Shown here piece by piece: positions 47,566-57,528 of a stretch of DNA of 64,000 bases; position 1 is the stretch's first letter; each line of letters opens with the position of its first letter. The notes under the pieces were generated by a model that ran no database searches, was not told the DNA's origin, and saw only the letters and a list, made by a program, of their open reading frames with translations. The DNA is from Litorilituus lipolyticus (lineage in GTDB: Bacteria; Pseudomonadota; Gammaproteobacteria; Enterobacterales; Alteromonadaceae). Made by a program: the position numbers and the translations under genes. The stretch lies in the NCBI RefSeq assembly GCF_006439335.1, contig NZ_SAWY01000027.1:186001-250000 (forward strand). Direction: 5' to 3'.

Positions 47566-50223
47566 ATGGACTGGTGGCTATTCACTTTTTTTCTAGGTGC
47601 TATATTGTCACTATTTTTACCCATAGTGCCAGCGCTTTTTCAGCTAATTTTACTTCTTTTGATCGCTATTGTGTTTTTTTACTTCAAACCCTTACGTTCA
47701 ACATCAGGTTTATTGTTTGGTGCTATAGTGGTTTTAGCCTCTGCAGTGAGCTATTTTAATCAAATAAAGCAAAGTGAATTTTCTAGCCAAGTTGCATTAG
47801 CAAGTCAAAATAAACATTCGTTAATTGTACAAGGGCGTGTAGCGAATTTACAAATAAATCAACAATCAAATATCTCTACCTCAAGTCATTCTAACAGAGC
47901 AAAGTTAAATAAAACCCGTAAAAATAAAAAAGCACGCTTTAATTTTTCAGTGACTCACCTTGATGAACAAGTTCTTAATCAACCCGTGTTAATTCGATTA
48001 AGTTGGGATAATCCCTTATTTAGCGTTCAGCAAGGGCAGCTCTTAAGGCTTAAGGTCAAATTGAAACCTGCTCATGGCTTGAGAAATGTTGGCGCTTTTA
48101 ATTATAAACGTTGGTTGATGAGTAAGCAGGTCGCTTTTACTGGCTATGTCAGCAATAAAATTAATAAGTCTAAGTTAATTCACGTACCAGTTAATACTTT
48201 GCTCACTTCTCAGGCAAGTTTACAACAGCATGCACAGTCAAAACGACAAAAAACGCTTAATGTAAATCAAATAGTGAATGAGGAATTAACCATTAGACAA
48301 CAGCTTTTTGATCGCTATCAAAGTGCCTTAGTGCAATTAACTGATGAAAAGCATCATCAATTTTCATCCTTGTTACTCGCACTAACTTTTGGAGAGCGAA
48401 CTACATTAACGACTGAACACTGGCAAGTGTTACAGCGAAGTGGTATCGGGCACTTAATTGCAATATCGGGTTTACATGTAGGCTTGGTTGCCGCTGCTAG
48501 TTACTTTATTTGTTTGGGAATATTACGCTCTCTTGTGTTTTTGCCATTGAATATACAAAAAGTGAACGCCCGTTATGTTGCCATAGTAGCTAGTTTGTTA
48601 TGTGCTATATTTTATTGCTTTTTAGCGGGGTTCTCTATTCCTACGGTAAGAGCAATAGTCATGCTATCTATGTATTGGGTGTTTAGATTACTTTGCCTGA
48701 ACGTATCAGCTAAGCGCATCATACTTTTAACGCTTTTTATATTAATCATGCTTGAGCCTTTAAATGTCTTAACCGTGAGCTTTTGGTTGTCACTATATGC
48801 CGTCATGTGTCTTTTTATCATTGCTTGGCGTTTTAAGAGTTTTTTGATGAGAGGACACTACATTACTCGCTTTTTAAAAGGTTTAATTGTTGTGCAATTG
48901 AGCTTAACGTTTTTGTTATTGCCTCTTACAGCATTGTTTTTTCAACAAATATCCTTGGTGGCTATTGCAGCCAATTTAATTGCTATTCCGTGGATGAGTG
49001 TTATCTCTATACCTCTAGCATTGAGCTCAGTCTTGGTATTACCCTTTAGTGAATTGCTTGCTCAAGGTTTGATGAGTTTGCAATTAACTACCATGGCTAT
49101 GCTATGGTCATTTATTAAGATGCTAGTAGATAACTCTTGGTCGGTTTTAACCGTTTCACAGTATCAACTCTTTACGCTTGTTCTACTTTATCTTATTACT
49201 GTATGGTTATTGCTGTTTCCTCATCTTTTCTACAGACTGACTTGCTATGCTCATCTTGTGCTAAATTATGCATTAACTGTTTTCTCTAAATTAAAGCAAG
49301 CCTCAACTCTGTTTGGTTTATCAGTGTTTGTGCTGTCTAGTTTTCAGTTGTCTACAGGAGAACGTTCAGAAAATCACCATGACAAGTCTACTGCTTATAA
49401 GGTTTCATCTAATGGTGAGAACTCATGGCAGCTTATCATGCAAGATGTAGGACAGGGTTTGTCACTACTTCTGGTTAAAAATGAACGAGGGATTTTATAC
49501 GATACAGGGGCGAGTTATCCATCAGGGTTTAATATGACAGATGCGGTGACAATGCCTACATTAAAGTATCGAGGAGTTAACACCTTAGACTGGCTAATTC
49601 TAAGTCATAGTGATAACGATCATGCAGGAGGTTTTAGTAAGCTTCATGAACAACTAAACATTAAACAGTTGTTAACGAATTCACCTCATGTGGTATCTGC
49701 TCAGAATTTAATAACTGAAATAAAGAAGCAGCCTTGTGTACAAGGTCATGATGTTATGTGGCAAGGGTTAACCATTAAACCTCTATGGCCAAGTAAGGCT
49801 TGGCTTTTAGCGCAGCAAGCTAATCAAAAGCAGAAAAATAATGATTCTTGCGTACTACTTATTTCAGATGGTCACAATAAATTACTATTAACAGGAGATA
49901 TTTCAGCGAAAATAGAGGGTAAACTATTAACTTTGTACCCAGCGCTTAAGGCTGATGTACTCGTGGTACCACACCATGGTTCAAAAACCTCATCAAGTAA
50001 CGGTTTTATTAGGCAAGTAGCACCACAGTTGGCGTTAATTAGCGCGGGCTATTTAAATCGCTGGTCGATGCCTGTACCTGAAATATTAAATAAATACCGT
50101 CAACTTGGCATTAATACCGTAAACACGGCTGACGTTGGCGCAGTTGAAGTAACTTTTACTAACGGGCGAATTTTTTATCAGAGTTATCGTGATAATTTAC
50201 GACCTTTTTGGTTTTTAAATTAG
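47566..50223 (+). CDS. comEC: DNA internalisation competence protein ComEC/Rec2
   Basis: Inner-membrane channel for DNA uptake. 885 residues. N-terminal DUF4131 with two helices and an OB-like region, then the polytopic Competence domain (about residues 260-560; SGIGHLIAISGLHVGLVAA), then a C-terminal metallo-beta-lactamase-like domain with LSHSDNDHAGG and VVPHHGSKTS. Frame intact from end to end, so the product should be full length. Whether the cell is naturally competent cannot be judged here. Confidence 0.93.
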   Translation: MDWWLFTFFLGAILSLFLPIVPALFQLILLLLIAIVFFYFKPLRSTSGLLFGAIVVLASAVSYFNQIKQSEFSSQVALASQNKHSLIVQGRVANLQINQQSNISTSSHSNRAKLNKTRKNKKARFNFSVTHLDEQVLNQPVLIRLSWDNPLFSVQQGQLLRLKVKLKPAHGLRNVGAFNYKRWLMSKQVAFTGYVSNKINKSKLIHVPVNTLLTSQASLQQHAQSKRQKTLNVNQIVNEELTIRQQLFDRYQSALVQLTDEKHHQFSSLLLALTFGERTTLTTEHWQVLQRSGIGHLIAISGLHVGLVAAASYFICLGILRSLVFLPLNIQKVNARYVAIVASLLCAIFYCFLAGFSIPTVRAIVMLSMYWVFRLLCLNVSAKRIILLTLFILIMLEPLNVLTVSFWLSLYAVMCLFIIAWRFKSFLMRGHYITRFLKGLIVVQLSLTFLLLPLTALFFQQISLVAIAANLIAIPWMSVISIPLALSSVLVLPFSELLAQGLMSLQLTTMAMLWSFIKMLVDNSWSVLTVSQYQLFTLVLLYLITVWLLLFPHLFYRLTCYAHLVLNYALTVFSKLKQASTLFGLSVFVLSSFQLSTGERSENHHDKSTAYKVSSNGENSWQLIMQDVGQGLSLLLVKNERGILYDTGASYPSGFNMTDAVTMPTLKYRGVNTLDWLILSHSDNDHAGGFSKLHEQLNIKQLLTNSPHVVSAQNLITEIKKQPCVQGHDVMWQGLTIKPLWPSKAWLLAQQANQKQKNNDSCVLLISDGHNKLLLTGDISAKIEGKLLTLYPALKADVLVVPHHGSKTSSSNGFIRQVAPQLALISAGYLNRWSMPVPEILNKYRQLGINTVNTADVGAVEVTFTNGRIFYQSYRDNLRPFWFLN

Positions 50224-50323
50224 TCTCAAATATAGCTTTAAACAATGTCATCAGATTTTTTTACAAGCTATTGTGAACATTGTGATCGTACCCCATATCA
50301 TTAGCTATAAGGCAAATGTTCAT

Positions 50324-50408
50324 CATGACAACCAAGTTCAGTGCTTTAGTAAATGTTTTATTTTTGAATACTCGTTAGTTCTATTGAGATAATTAGTTGG
50401 TTGTCATG
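50324..50408. repeat. 85-bp segment bounded by a 12-bp perfect inverted repeat
   Basis: CATGACAACCAA (50324-50335) and TTGGTTGTCATG (50397-50408) are perfect inverted copies around a 61-nt interior, about 70 nt upstream of msbA. No target-site duplication is evident, so it is either a regulatory palindrome or an old small element. Confidence 0.55.
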
Positions 50409-50478
50409 GGAAAATCACGTTAAAATGCTAAAACTGCTATGTGATTATATTTTTAGCGCAATTGAGACCTCATATTAA

Positions 50479-52338
50479 ATGGCTAACACCTCTTCAGATA
50501 AAGAGTTATTGAACGAATCAATGACCGAATCATCCAATGCTCAAGATAGCAATAACCAAACGCCAACACCTTTAGATTCAGCAACAACTTGGCAAAACTT
50601 TATTCGTTTAATGAAATATGCAAAGCCGTATAAGTTTGGTTTTATTGCCGCCATTATTGGTATGCTAGGTTATGCAGCCATTGATGTGTATTTTCTTTCT
50701 AAACTACAGCCGTTAATCGATGAAGGACTAACAGGCACAAACCCTGAGTTTATGAAATGGGCACCAGTTTTTGTTGTTGTTGCCTTTATTGTGCGAGGTA
50801 CCTTTCATTTTGTTGCTAATTACTGTTTAGCTTGGGTAGGTAATCATGTCGTTGCTGATTTAAGGCAGCAACTTTTTGAGCACATCATGACATTACCTGT
50901 GGCCTTTCACGATAAGGAATCTACCGGGGCGTTAATTTCTAAAATCACTTTTGATACTGAACAAGTCTTGCACTCTGTCAGTAAATCAGTATTAACCATT
51001 ATTCAGCAAAGTGCTTTTGTTATTGGTTTATTAGGTTGGATGTTTTACTTAAGTTGGCAGTTATCGGTGATTTTTTTGTTAATTACCCCTTTAATTGCCG
51101 TTATTGTGACTATCGTCTCAAAACGTTTTCGCCAAGTGAGTAAACGAATTCAAGGGGCGATGGGGGAAGTAACAACGGCTGCAGAGCAAACATTTAATGG
51201 CCATAAAGTTGTGCTAACTTTTGGTGGTCAACAACGTGAATACAGTCGCTTTGCTCAAATAAATAAGCATAACCGCCAACAACGCATGAAGATGATTGCT
51301 ACTAAGGCCTCAAGTGTTCCGCTTATTCAAGTTATAGCTTCATTTGCACTCGCCTTTGTTTTTTATGCGGTAACCTCTGACACCTTAAAAGAGGCTATTT
51401 CACCGGGGATTTTTGTCAGTGTCATTACTTACATGACTATGCTATTAAGACCATTAAAGCTACTGACTAACGTTAATAGTGAATTTCAACGTGGTATGGC
51501 AGCCTGTGTTAGTATTTTTGCGGTACTTGATCAAGAAAAAGAGCTTGATACAGGTAGCCAATCGCTGGTTAAGGCGAAAGGGCATATTGCTTTTAATCAT
51601 GTTAATTTCTCATACGAAAGTGACCTCGATACAAGTGATGACAGTAATAAAGCCGCAAAACTCGCGCTTAATGATGTCTCTTTTAAACTAAAGCCAGGAG
51701 AAACACTGGCTTTAGTGGGGCGTTCAGGTAGCGGTAAATCAACCGCAAGTTCATTACTGCTGAGGTTTTACGATGTCACCTCAGGTGAGATTTGTATTGA
51801 TGATGTTAATATTGAAAACTATCATCTAACCGATTTAAGAAAGCAGTTTTCTTATGTTTCTCAGCAAGTTGTGCTGTTTAATGATACTTTGGCTAACAAC
51901 ATTGCTTACGGTAAGCCCGAGGCAACGCAAGAAGAAATTATTGCTGCTGCAAAAAGTGCTCATGTCATGGAATTTGCTCAGCATATGGAGCAAGGGCTTG
52001 AAACCAATATTGGTGAGAACGGAGCCTTATTATCAGGTGGGCAAAGACAGCGTGTAGCTATTGCTAGGGCGCTATTATGTGATACTCCATTTCTTATTTT
52101 AGATGAAGCAACCAGTGCTTTAGATACAGAATCTGAGCGCCATATTCAAGATGCACTGCACGCACTACAGCAAAATAGAACATCCATTGTAATTGCTCAT
52201 CGGTTATCGACTATAGAAAATGCAGATAAAATCATCGTGATGGAACAAGGTAAAATTATTGAGCAGGGTGATCATAAAACGCTATTGGCTAAAGATGGCG
52301 CTTATGCGCAATTGCACCGTTTTCAGTTTGAAGGGTAA
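50479..52338 (+). CDS. msbA: Lipid A export ATP-binding/permease MsbA
   Basis: Flips lipid A-core across the inner membrane. 619 residues: a polar N-terminal extension (1-40), six membrane helices, and a nucleotide-binding domain with Walker A GRSGSGKS at about 414-421, signature LLSGGQRQRVAIARAL and Walker B FLILDEATSALD. A hydrophilic ~20-residue insert (DLDTSDDSNKAAK) precedes the Walker A strand. First of msbA-lpxK-ycaR-kdsB. Confidence 0.96.
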   Translation: MANTSSDKELLNESMTESSNAQDSNNQTPTPLDSATTWQNFIRLMKYAKPYKFGFIAAIIGMLGYAAIDVYFLSKLQPLIDEGLTGTNPEFMKWAPVFVVVAFIVRGTFHFVANYCLAWVGNHVVADLRQQLFEHIMTLPVAFHDKESTGALISKITFDTEQVLHSVSKSVLTIIQQSAFVIGLLGWMFYLSWQLSVIFLLITPLIAVIVTIVSKRFRQVSKRIQGAMGEVTTAAEQTFNGHKVVLTFGGQQREYSRFAQINKHNRQQRMKMIATKASSVPLIQVIASFALAFVFYAVTSDTLKEAISPGIFVSVITYMTMLLRPLKLLTNVNSEFQRGMAACVSIFAVLDQEKELDTGSQSLVKAKGHIAFNHVNFSYESDLDTSDDSNKAAKLALNDVSFKLKPGETLALVGRSGSGKSTASSLLLRFYDVTSGEICIDDVNIENYHLTDLRKQFSYVSQQVVLFNDTLANNIAYGKPEATQEEIIAAAKSAHVMEFAQHMEQGLETNIGENGALLSGGQRQRVAIARALLCDTPFLILDEATSALDTESERHIQDALHALQQNRTSIVIAHRLSTIENADKIIVMEQGKIIEQGDHKTLLAKDGAYAQLHRFQFEG

Positions 52339-52393
52339 TGTGTACTATGCCTGTTAAATTTTTCGTTGCATTATATTTACAGATGAATAGCTA

Positions 52394-53431
52394 ATGCGTT
52401 TAATTGAAAAAGTATGGTTTTACCAACATAAAGCAAAATATTGGTTAGTACCGTTATTGCTACCGCTAAGTGTGCTGTTTTTGTTGTTAAGCTACTTGCG
52501 ACGACTACTCTTTAAGTTAGGCATGAAGCAGTCACATAAACTTGCTTGCCCTGTTATTGTTGTTGGCAATATTGGTGTGGGTGGTAATGGTAAAACACCT
52601 GTTGTTGTTTATTTAGTTGGGCTTGCACAGCAATTAGGCTTTGAGCCTGGGGTTATTTCACGTGGTTATGGTGGCAATGCACCGAGTTACCCTTATCTGT
52701 TAAATGAACAATCAACTGCAAATGAAGCGGGAGATGAACCTGTACTTATTAAGCAACGTTGTAACATACCCGTTTGTGTTGGCAGCGATAGAGTTGCATC
52801 AGCACAAAAACTAATTGAGCAGGGGTGTAATATCATTATCAGTGATGATGGTTTACAACACTATCGCTTACAACGAGATAAAGAAATCATTGTTATTGAT
52901 AACAAACGCCTATTTGGTAATGGCTTGCTATTACCTGCAGGGCCTCTAAGAGAGACAACACGTCGTTTGGGCTTAGCTGATCTATTGGTATTTAATGGTG
53001 AAGGCAAACCAAACCATGTTGTGGATGGTTCAATTGTGCCAAGTGTTTCAATGGCGCTTGCCGCGACTAAAGTGTGTAATTTAGTATCACAGCAGCAGTT
53101 TTCAATTACCGAATTTTTAAGAGCACATGGCATGACTTGTCATGCTATTGCTGGAATTGGTGCACCTGAGCGATTTTTCGCTAGTTTACAAACACTAGGT
53201 TTTACACTTAAAACTCAGCAAGGGTTTATTGATCATCATAGTTTTACCCAAGATGACTTTTTTCAATATCCTGATAATATCCCCTTACTTATGACAGAAA
53301 AAGACGCAGTAAAGTGTCAAGCATTTGCTCAAGAGAATTGGTGGTATTTACCGGTTGATGCCATGTTCTCTGCAGAGCACCAACAGCAACTCACTGCTTT
53401 AGTGAATGCTTGCAGTAAAATTGATAAATAG
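52394..53431 (+). CDS. lpxK: Tetraacyldisaccharide 4'-kinase LpxK
   Basis: Phosphorylates the lipid A precursor at 4'. 345 residues. An N-terminal membrane-associated helix (18-35), the P-loop GVGGNGKTP at 61-69, and the VISRGYGG and ISDDGLQHYRL motifs mark the family. It follows msbA by 55 nt. Confidence 0.96.
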   Translation: MRLIEKVWFYQHKAKYWLVPLLLPLSVLFLLLSYLRRLLFKLGMKQSHKLACPVIVVGNIGVGGNGKTPVVVYLVGLAQQLGFEPGVISRGYGGNAPSYPYLLNEQSTANEAGDEPVLIKQRCNIPVCVGSDRVASAQKLIEQGCNIIISDDGLQHYRLQRDKEIIVIDNKRLFGNGLLLPAGPLRETTRRLGLADLLVFNGEGKPNHVVDGSIVPSVSMALAATKVCNLVSQQQFSITEFLRAHGMTCHAIAGIGAPERFFASLQTLGFTLKTQQGFIDHHSFTQDDFFQYPDNIPLLMTEKDAVKCQAFAQENWWYLPVDAMFSAEHQQQLTALVNACSKIDK

Positions 53432-53474
53432 TATTGAGTGGCTAAATTAGCTACTTGTTTAACCAAACCTAGCG

Positions 53475-53506
53475 TAACGTAAGTTTAATGAACTTAAATT
53501 ACGTTA
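53475..53506. repeat. Hairpin between lpxK and ycaR
   Basis: TAACGTAA (53475-53482) pairs with TTACGTTA (53499-53506); the 16-nt interior can pair further. No T-tract. Confidence 0.45.
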
Positions 53507-53530
53507 ACTTAAAGAAAGAAGAGAATAACG

Positions 53531-53707
53531 ATGGCTTTTGATACCAAATTGATGGAAATACTTGCTTGTCCTGTATGCAAAGGGAAATTGGATTATGATA
53601 AAGAACAGCAAGAACTTATTTGCAACTTTGATCGTTTAGCATATGCCATAGAAGAAGATATACCTGTTTTATTAGAAGCAGAAGCGCGTAAACTAGCATC
53701 ATCTTAA
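53531..53707 (+). CDS. ycaR: YcaR/Trm112-like small protein (UPF0434)
   Basis: 58 residues, a gene easily missed for its size. It starts [20 protein letters not shown] and continues with [20 protein letters not shown], matching E. coli YcaR almost motif for motif. It has the CPVC pair but the second metal pair is reduced to a single Cys (LICNF). Function not settled. It sits between lpxK and kdsB, as in enterobacteria. Confidence 0.92.
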   Translation: MAFDTKLMEILACPVCKGKLDYDKEQQELICNFDRLAYAIEEDIPVLLEAEARKLASS

Positions 53708-53752
53708 TACGCTTTGTTTGAGCGTTTTTAACCATTTTATAAGGTATTTAAT

Positions 53753-54571
53753 ATGACTCAACAGAGTGTAGCGCAACAGAGTTTATCATTTGTTGTTGTT
53801 ATTCCTGCCCGTTATCAATCATCACGCCTTCCCGGCAAGGTGTTAGCAGATATACATGGCAAGCCGATGATCCAATGGGTTGTTGAAAAGGCCAAATTAA
53901 GTGGTGCTAGTAAAGTGATCGTTGCTACTGATAATGATGAAGTGGCAAAAGTTGTTAATGACTTTGGTGGTGAAGTCTGTAAAACCCGTGCTGATCATCA
54001 GTCAGGCACCGAGCGCTTAGCTGAGGTGATGGACATTTATCAATTTTCTCAAGATGAAATTATTGTAAATGTGCAAGGTGACGAGCCTTTTATCCCTCCT
54101 GAAAATATTAGACAAGTCGCAGAAAATTTAGCTAATCAGCAAGATAACCATAAGGCGAGGATGTCGACATTAGCAATAAAAATTCACTCAGTAGAAGAAG
54201 CCTTTAACCCGAATGCGGTTAAAGTGATCACTGATATAAGTGGTTATGCACTTTACTTCTCACGTGCGACCATTCCTTATGATCGAGAGCGCTTTTTAAC
54301 TTCACAAGCCAATACCGATACGAATATTAACAGTATTGGTGACTTTTATTTAAGACATGTAGGAATCTATGCCTACCGAGCAGGCTTTATTAAAGATTAC
54401 ATTCACTGGCCTACAAGTGAACTTGAGCAAATAGAAGCATTAGAGCAATTACGAGTGTTATATCAAGGTGAAAAAATACATGTAGCTGAAGCTTGCAGTA
54501 ATGTGCCTGTTGAAGGGGTAGATACGCCTGAAGATTTAGCTAAAGCAAGAGTATACGCGGCTAGCTTATAA
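53753..54571 (+). CDS. kdsB: 3-deoxy-manno-octulosonate cytidylyltransferase (CMP-Kdo synthetase)
   Basis: Activates Kdo for LPS inner core. 272 residues. N-terminal nucleotide-binding [20 protein letters not shown], then [14 protein letters not shown] and [16 protein letters not shown] ribosome-binding site; 45 nt after ycaR. Closed by a bidirectional terminator. Confidence 0.97.
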   Translation: MTQQSVAQQSLSFVVVIPARYQSSRLPGKVLADIHGKPMIQWVVEKAKLSGASKVIVATDNDEVAKVVNDFGGEVCKTRADHQSGTERLAEVMDIYQFSQDEIIVNVQGDEPFIPPENIRQVAENLANQQDNHKARMSTLAIKIHSVEEAFNPNAVKVITDISGYALYFSRATIPYDRERFLTSQANTDTNINSIGDFYLRHVGIYAYRAGFIKDYIHWPTSELEQIEALEQLRVLYQGEKIHVAEACSNVPVEGVDTPEDLAKARVYAASL

Positions 54572-54599
54572 TATAAGAAATAGCATTAATATATTGATT

Positions 54600-54629
54600 A
54601 AAAAGGCTTATCATTAGATAAGCCTTTTT
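54600..54629. terminator. Bidirectional terminator between kdsB and ubiT
   Basis: AAAAAGGCTTATC / GATAAGCCTTTTT, 13-bp stem with an ATTA loop; A-run on one side and T-run on the other, so it can serve both convergent genes. Confidence 0.92.
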
Positions 54630-54675
54630 GTTTTAAAGAAGCTAATTGATGAAAATAGCTTAACCCAGTGAATAT

Positions 54676-55263
54676 TTAGTGTTGTTGAGCCGCTTCATCT
54701 TTTGTGTTTTGAATGAAATTTGCGCTCATTTGAACAAAGTCGTGAATGGTACTGGGGAGTTGCTCAATATCTATGGCATCTATAAGATTTTTCACTTCTA
54801 AACCTAACTCCGTGTCTCCCTCAATTTTTAGTCGACGTTGAAAGAACAACGTATCAGGGTCTTGTTTTCGACCAGCAATGAGTACTAAATCATCACCGGA
54901 GGCACTAAAGCTGACATCTTCTTGAATACATTCATTCGCTGAAGCCATAATCAATTTGTCTTCATCAAAGCTAATCCACCAATCAAGTTGTAGATCGGTA
55001 ATAGATATTTTCAACCATTTATCTTGCAAGAACTCAAAATCACCGTCTTCTATTGCTTCGGCAAAGACAGAATGTAATGCAGGAATAAGAGCTGCTCTTT
55101 GGCTGCTATATGGAACTAACTTTAAGCTGGGTTTTAAGATTTTTGGTAAAAAATCAATCACAGAAGTTCTTATTGCCAGCGGTATTCGCTTTTCAAATGA
55201 AGCCATGGTTGATTTTTTGGGCAGAAATTGACTCATTTGAACCAAGGTAGTTGATTTTATCAC
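54676..55263 (-). CDS. ubiT: UbiT, SCP2-domain accessory factor of O2-independent ubiquinone synthesis
   Basis: Lipid-binding SCP2 protein needed with UbiU/UbiV when ubiquinone is made without oxygen. 195 residues (E. coli YhbT 174). The segment ARKQDPDTLFFQRRLKIEGD (LIAG before it) and DTELGLEVKNLIDAI is nearly the E. coli sequence. GTG start at 55263 preferred: GAGG 5 nt upstream; an ATG at 55236 has none. Divergent from ubiU as in E. coli. An FNR-type site sits at a class II distance from its likely -10 (TACAAT on the reverse strand, 55299-55304). Confidence 0.94.
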   Translation of the reverse strand: MIKSTTLVQMSQFLPKKSTMASFEKRIPLAIRTSVIDFLPKILKPSLKLVPYSSQRAALIPALHSVFAEAIEDGDFEFLQDKWLKISITDLQLDWWISFDEDKLIMASANECIQEDVSFSASGDDLVLIAGRKQDPDTLFFQRRLKIEGDTELGLEVKNLIDAIDIEQLPSTIHDFVQMSANFIQNTKDEAAQQH

Positions 55264-55325
55264 TGTTGCCTCATGCTATTAAAATACTCAATAACGGTAT
55301 TGTAGCAACTCACTATTTTGTTTAC

Positions 55326-55339
55326 GTAATGCAGATCAA
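55326..55339. promoter_or_regulatory. FNR-type site 1 (serves ubiT)
   Basis: GTAAT-GCAG-ATCAA matches 8 of 10 specified bases of TTGAT-n4-ATCAA. On the reverse strand it lies 21 nt upstream of TACAAT (55299-55304), which centres it near -41, the class II activator position. Confidence 0.5.
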
Positions 55340-55346
55340 GTTTTCT

Positions 55347-55360
55347 TTAATGCATATCAA
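55347..55360. promoter_or_regulatory. FNR-type site 2 (serves ubiU)
   Basis: TTAAT-GCAT-ATCAA matches 9 of 10 specified bases of the FNR consensus. TACACT at 55383-55388 follows after 22 nt, giving a class II arrangement for ubiU. Centre-to-centre distance from site 1 is 21 bp, two helical turns. Confidence 0.6.
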
Positions 55361-55546
55361 TAAACCAAGGCTACTATGGCCGTACACTAAGCGGCAATTT
55401 GTTCCATTGATTGAAAGTATTTACGCGTCGCAGAGCTTGTATATATACAGGCTTAATTAACAATGTTTAGTAATAGTGTTTATTAGAAAGTTTTGCTACG
55501 AAGGTTTAATACGAAGACTTAATACGAAAGTTTTTTGGAGAGTTTT

Positions 55547-56542
55547 GTGGAGTTACTTTGTCCTGCAGGAAATTTACCTGCATTAAAAACAGCGATAGAT
55601 AATGGTGCTGATGCGGTTTACATTGGCTTAAAAGATGATACCAATGCGCGCCATTTCGCTGGTTTGAATTTTAATGACGGTAAACTGGCAAAGGCGTCAG
55701 ATTATGTTCATCAACGTGATAAAAAGCTACATGTCGCAATTAATACTTTTGCTCACGCTGGCGCTGAGGAGCGTTGGAAAAAAGCGGTTGATAATGCCGT
55801 CGCTATTGGCACCGATGCTTTAATTATTGCTGATGTTGGGGTTCTTGATTACGCCGCAAATAAATATCCTGATGTTGAGCGCCATGTCTCGGTTCAGGCT
55901 TCAACGACAAACTTAGAAGCGATTAAGTTTTTTAAAAATAATTTTGATGTAGAACGTGTTGTTTTACCACGTGTATTATCGGTTCAACAAGTTAGACAGT
56001 TAGCCAAATCAAGCCCAGTAGACTTAGAAGTTTTTGCCTTTGGTAGTTTATGCATTATGGCAGAAGGTCGTTGTTATTTATCGTCCTATATGACGGGAGA
56101 ATCGCCTAATACGGTTGGCGCATGCTCTCCGGCAAAATATGTTCGCTGGCAAGAAACAGAGCAGGGTTTAGAGTCTCGACTAAATAACGTGCTTATTGAT
56201 CGCTATCAAAGTGATGAAAATGCCGGATACCCAACGTTATGTAAAGGGCGGTTCGAAGTAGATAATAATGTTTATCATGCGTTAGAAGAACCCACGAGTT
56301 TAAATACTTTAGAGCTTATTCCTGAGTTAATGGCAATGGGAATAGTGTCGGTAAAAATAGAAGGACGTCAACGAAGTCCAGCCTATGTCGAGCAAGTCGC
56401 CAAAACATGGCGTATGGCACTTGATCGCTATAAACAAAACCCTAATGACTTTGCTGTTGAAGGGGCGTGGATGCAAACATTAGCAAACCTTTCAGAAGGG
56501 GCGCAAACAACATTGGGTGCCTACCACCGTAAGTGGAAATAA
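55547..56542 (+). CDS. ubiU: UbiU, U32-family subunit for O2-independent ubiquinone hydroxylation
   Basis: With UbiV it hydroxylates ubiquinone precursors without O2, using prephenate as oxygen donor. 331 residues from the GTG at 55547, the same as E. coli YhbU, with GGAG 6 nt upstream; the TTG at 55535 would add four residues. The four cluster Cys are present: C169 (GSLC), C176 (EGRC), C193 (GACSP) and C232 (LCKGR). ubiV follows by 59 nt. Confidence 0.96.
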   Translation: MELLCPAGNLPALKTAIDNGADAVYIGLKDDTNARHFAGLNFNDGKLAKASDYVHQRDKKLHVAINTFAHAGAEERWKKAVDNAVAIGTDALIIADVGVLDYAANKYPDVERHVSVQASTTNLEAIKFFKNNFDVERVVLPRVLSVQQVRQLAKSSPVDLEVFAFGSLCIMAEGRCYLSSYMTGESPNTVGACSPAKYVRWQETEQGLESRLNNVLIDRYQSDENAGYPTLCKGRFEVDNNVYHALEEPTSLNTLELIPELMAMGIVSVKIEGRQRSPAYVEQVAKTWRMALDRYKQNPNDFAVEGAWMQTLANLSEGAQTTLGAYHRKWK

Positions 56543-56601
56543 CTCATTGTATTTAATTAATAAAAGCAAGTTAAGCTAAGTCATTAGCATAAGGTAAGTT
56601 C

Positions 56602-57486
56602 ATGAAATTATCTCTCGGCCCTAGTTTGTTTTTTTGGCCAAAAGCACAAGTTGAATCATATTATCACCAAGCAAAATCATCCAGTGCTGATATTATTTAT
56701 TTAGGAGAGACGGTTTGCTCGAAACGTCGAGAATTACGAGCAAAAGATTGGTTACACTTAGCCCGTGAAGTGGCATCTGAAGCAAATAAGCAAGTGGTTA
56801 TCTCAACCATGACCCTATTAGAGTCACCCGCAGAAATTCAAGTATTAAAAAAACTTTGTGATAATGGTGAGTTTCTCGTTGAAGCAAATGATTTAAGCGC
56901 CGTGCAAATTATGCATGACTTAAAAATGCCTTTTGTCGCAGGCCCCGCTATTAACTGCTATAACCTATCAACGCTGAAAGTATTACTTAAACAAGGAATG
57001 ATGCGTTGGTTAATGCCTGTTGAACTTTCTGGGGATTGGTTGAAGTCTATTTTACATGAGGCTGAAGATGCAGGTGTAAGAAATCAGTTTGAATGTGAAG
57101 TCTTTTCTTGGGGATATTTACCGCTAGCTTATTCAGCACGTTGTTTTACTGCACGCTCAGAAGACAGAGCAAAAGATGATTGTCAGTACTGTTGTATTAA
57201 TTACCCTGAAGGTCGACGTATGAATAGTCGAGAGGGTGAAAAAGTATTTGTGCTTAATGGTATTCAAACTATGTCTGGTTACCAGTATAATTTAATTAAC
57301 GAAGTATCGGCATTGAAAGAGCTTGGCGTAGATATAGCTCGTATTAGTGCTGATAATGAACAAGCATTTATTCAACTCGATAAGTTTAAGCAACAACTGA
57401 CACAACCTGAACATTACCCATTAGATGGCGTTAATGAATGTAATGGGTTTTGGCATAAAATTGCCGGCATGTCTATTGCGCAATAA
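56602..57486 (+). CDS. ubiV: UbiV, partner of UbiU
   Basis: 294 residues (E. coli YhbV 292), U32 family, heterodimer with UbiU. Cluster-type Cys at 39 (GETVC), 181 (SARCF), 194 and 198 (DDCQYCC). The N-terminus KLSLGPSLFFWPK is typical. Same operon as ubiU; roxA follows 42 nt later on the same strand. Confidence 0.96.
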   Translation: MKLSLGPSLFFWPKAQVESYYHQAKSSSADIIYLGETVCSKRRELRAKDWLHLAREVASEANKQVVISTMTLLESPAEIQVLKKLCDNGEFLVEANDLSAVQIMHDLKMPFVAGPAINCYNLSTLKVLLKQGMMRWLMPVELSGDWLKSILHEAEDAGVRNQFECEVFSWGYLPLAYSARCFTARSEDRAKDDCQYCCINYPEGRRMNSREGEKVFVLNGIQTMSGYQYNLINEVSALKELGVDIARISADNEQAFIQLDKFKQQLTQPEHYPLDGVNECNGFWHKIAGMSIAQ

Positions 57487-57528
57487 TTAAGACGTTGAAA
57501 TAACAACTTTATATACACTGAGAATATT

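Noticed and set aside
55251-55460. 69-codon open frame on the + strand between ubiT and ubiU
   Set aside because: It overlaps the ubiT start and both FNR-type sites and has no recognisable product or ribosome-binding site.
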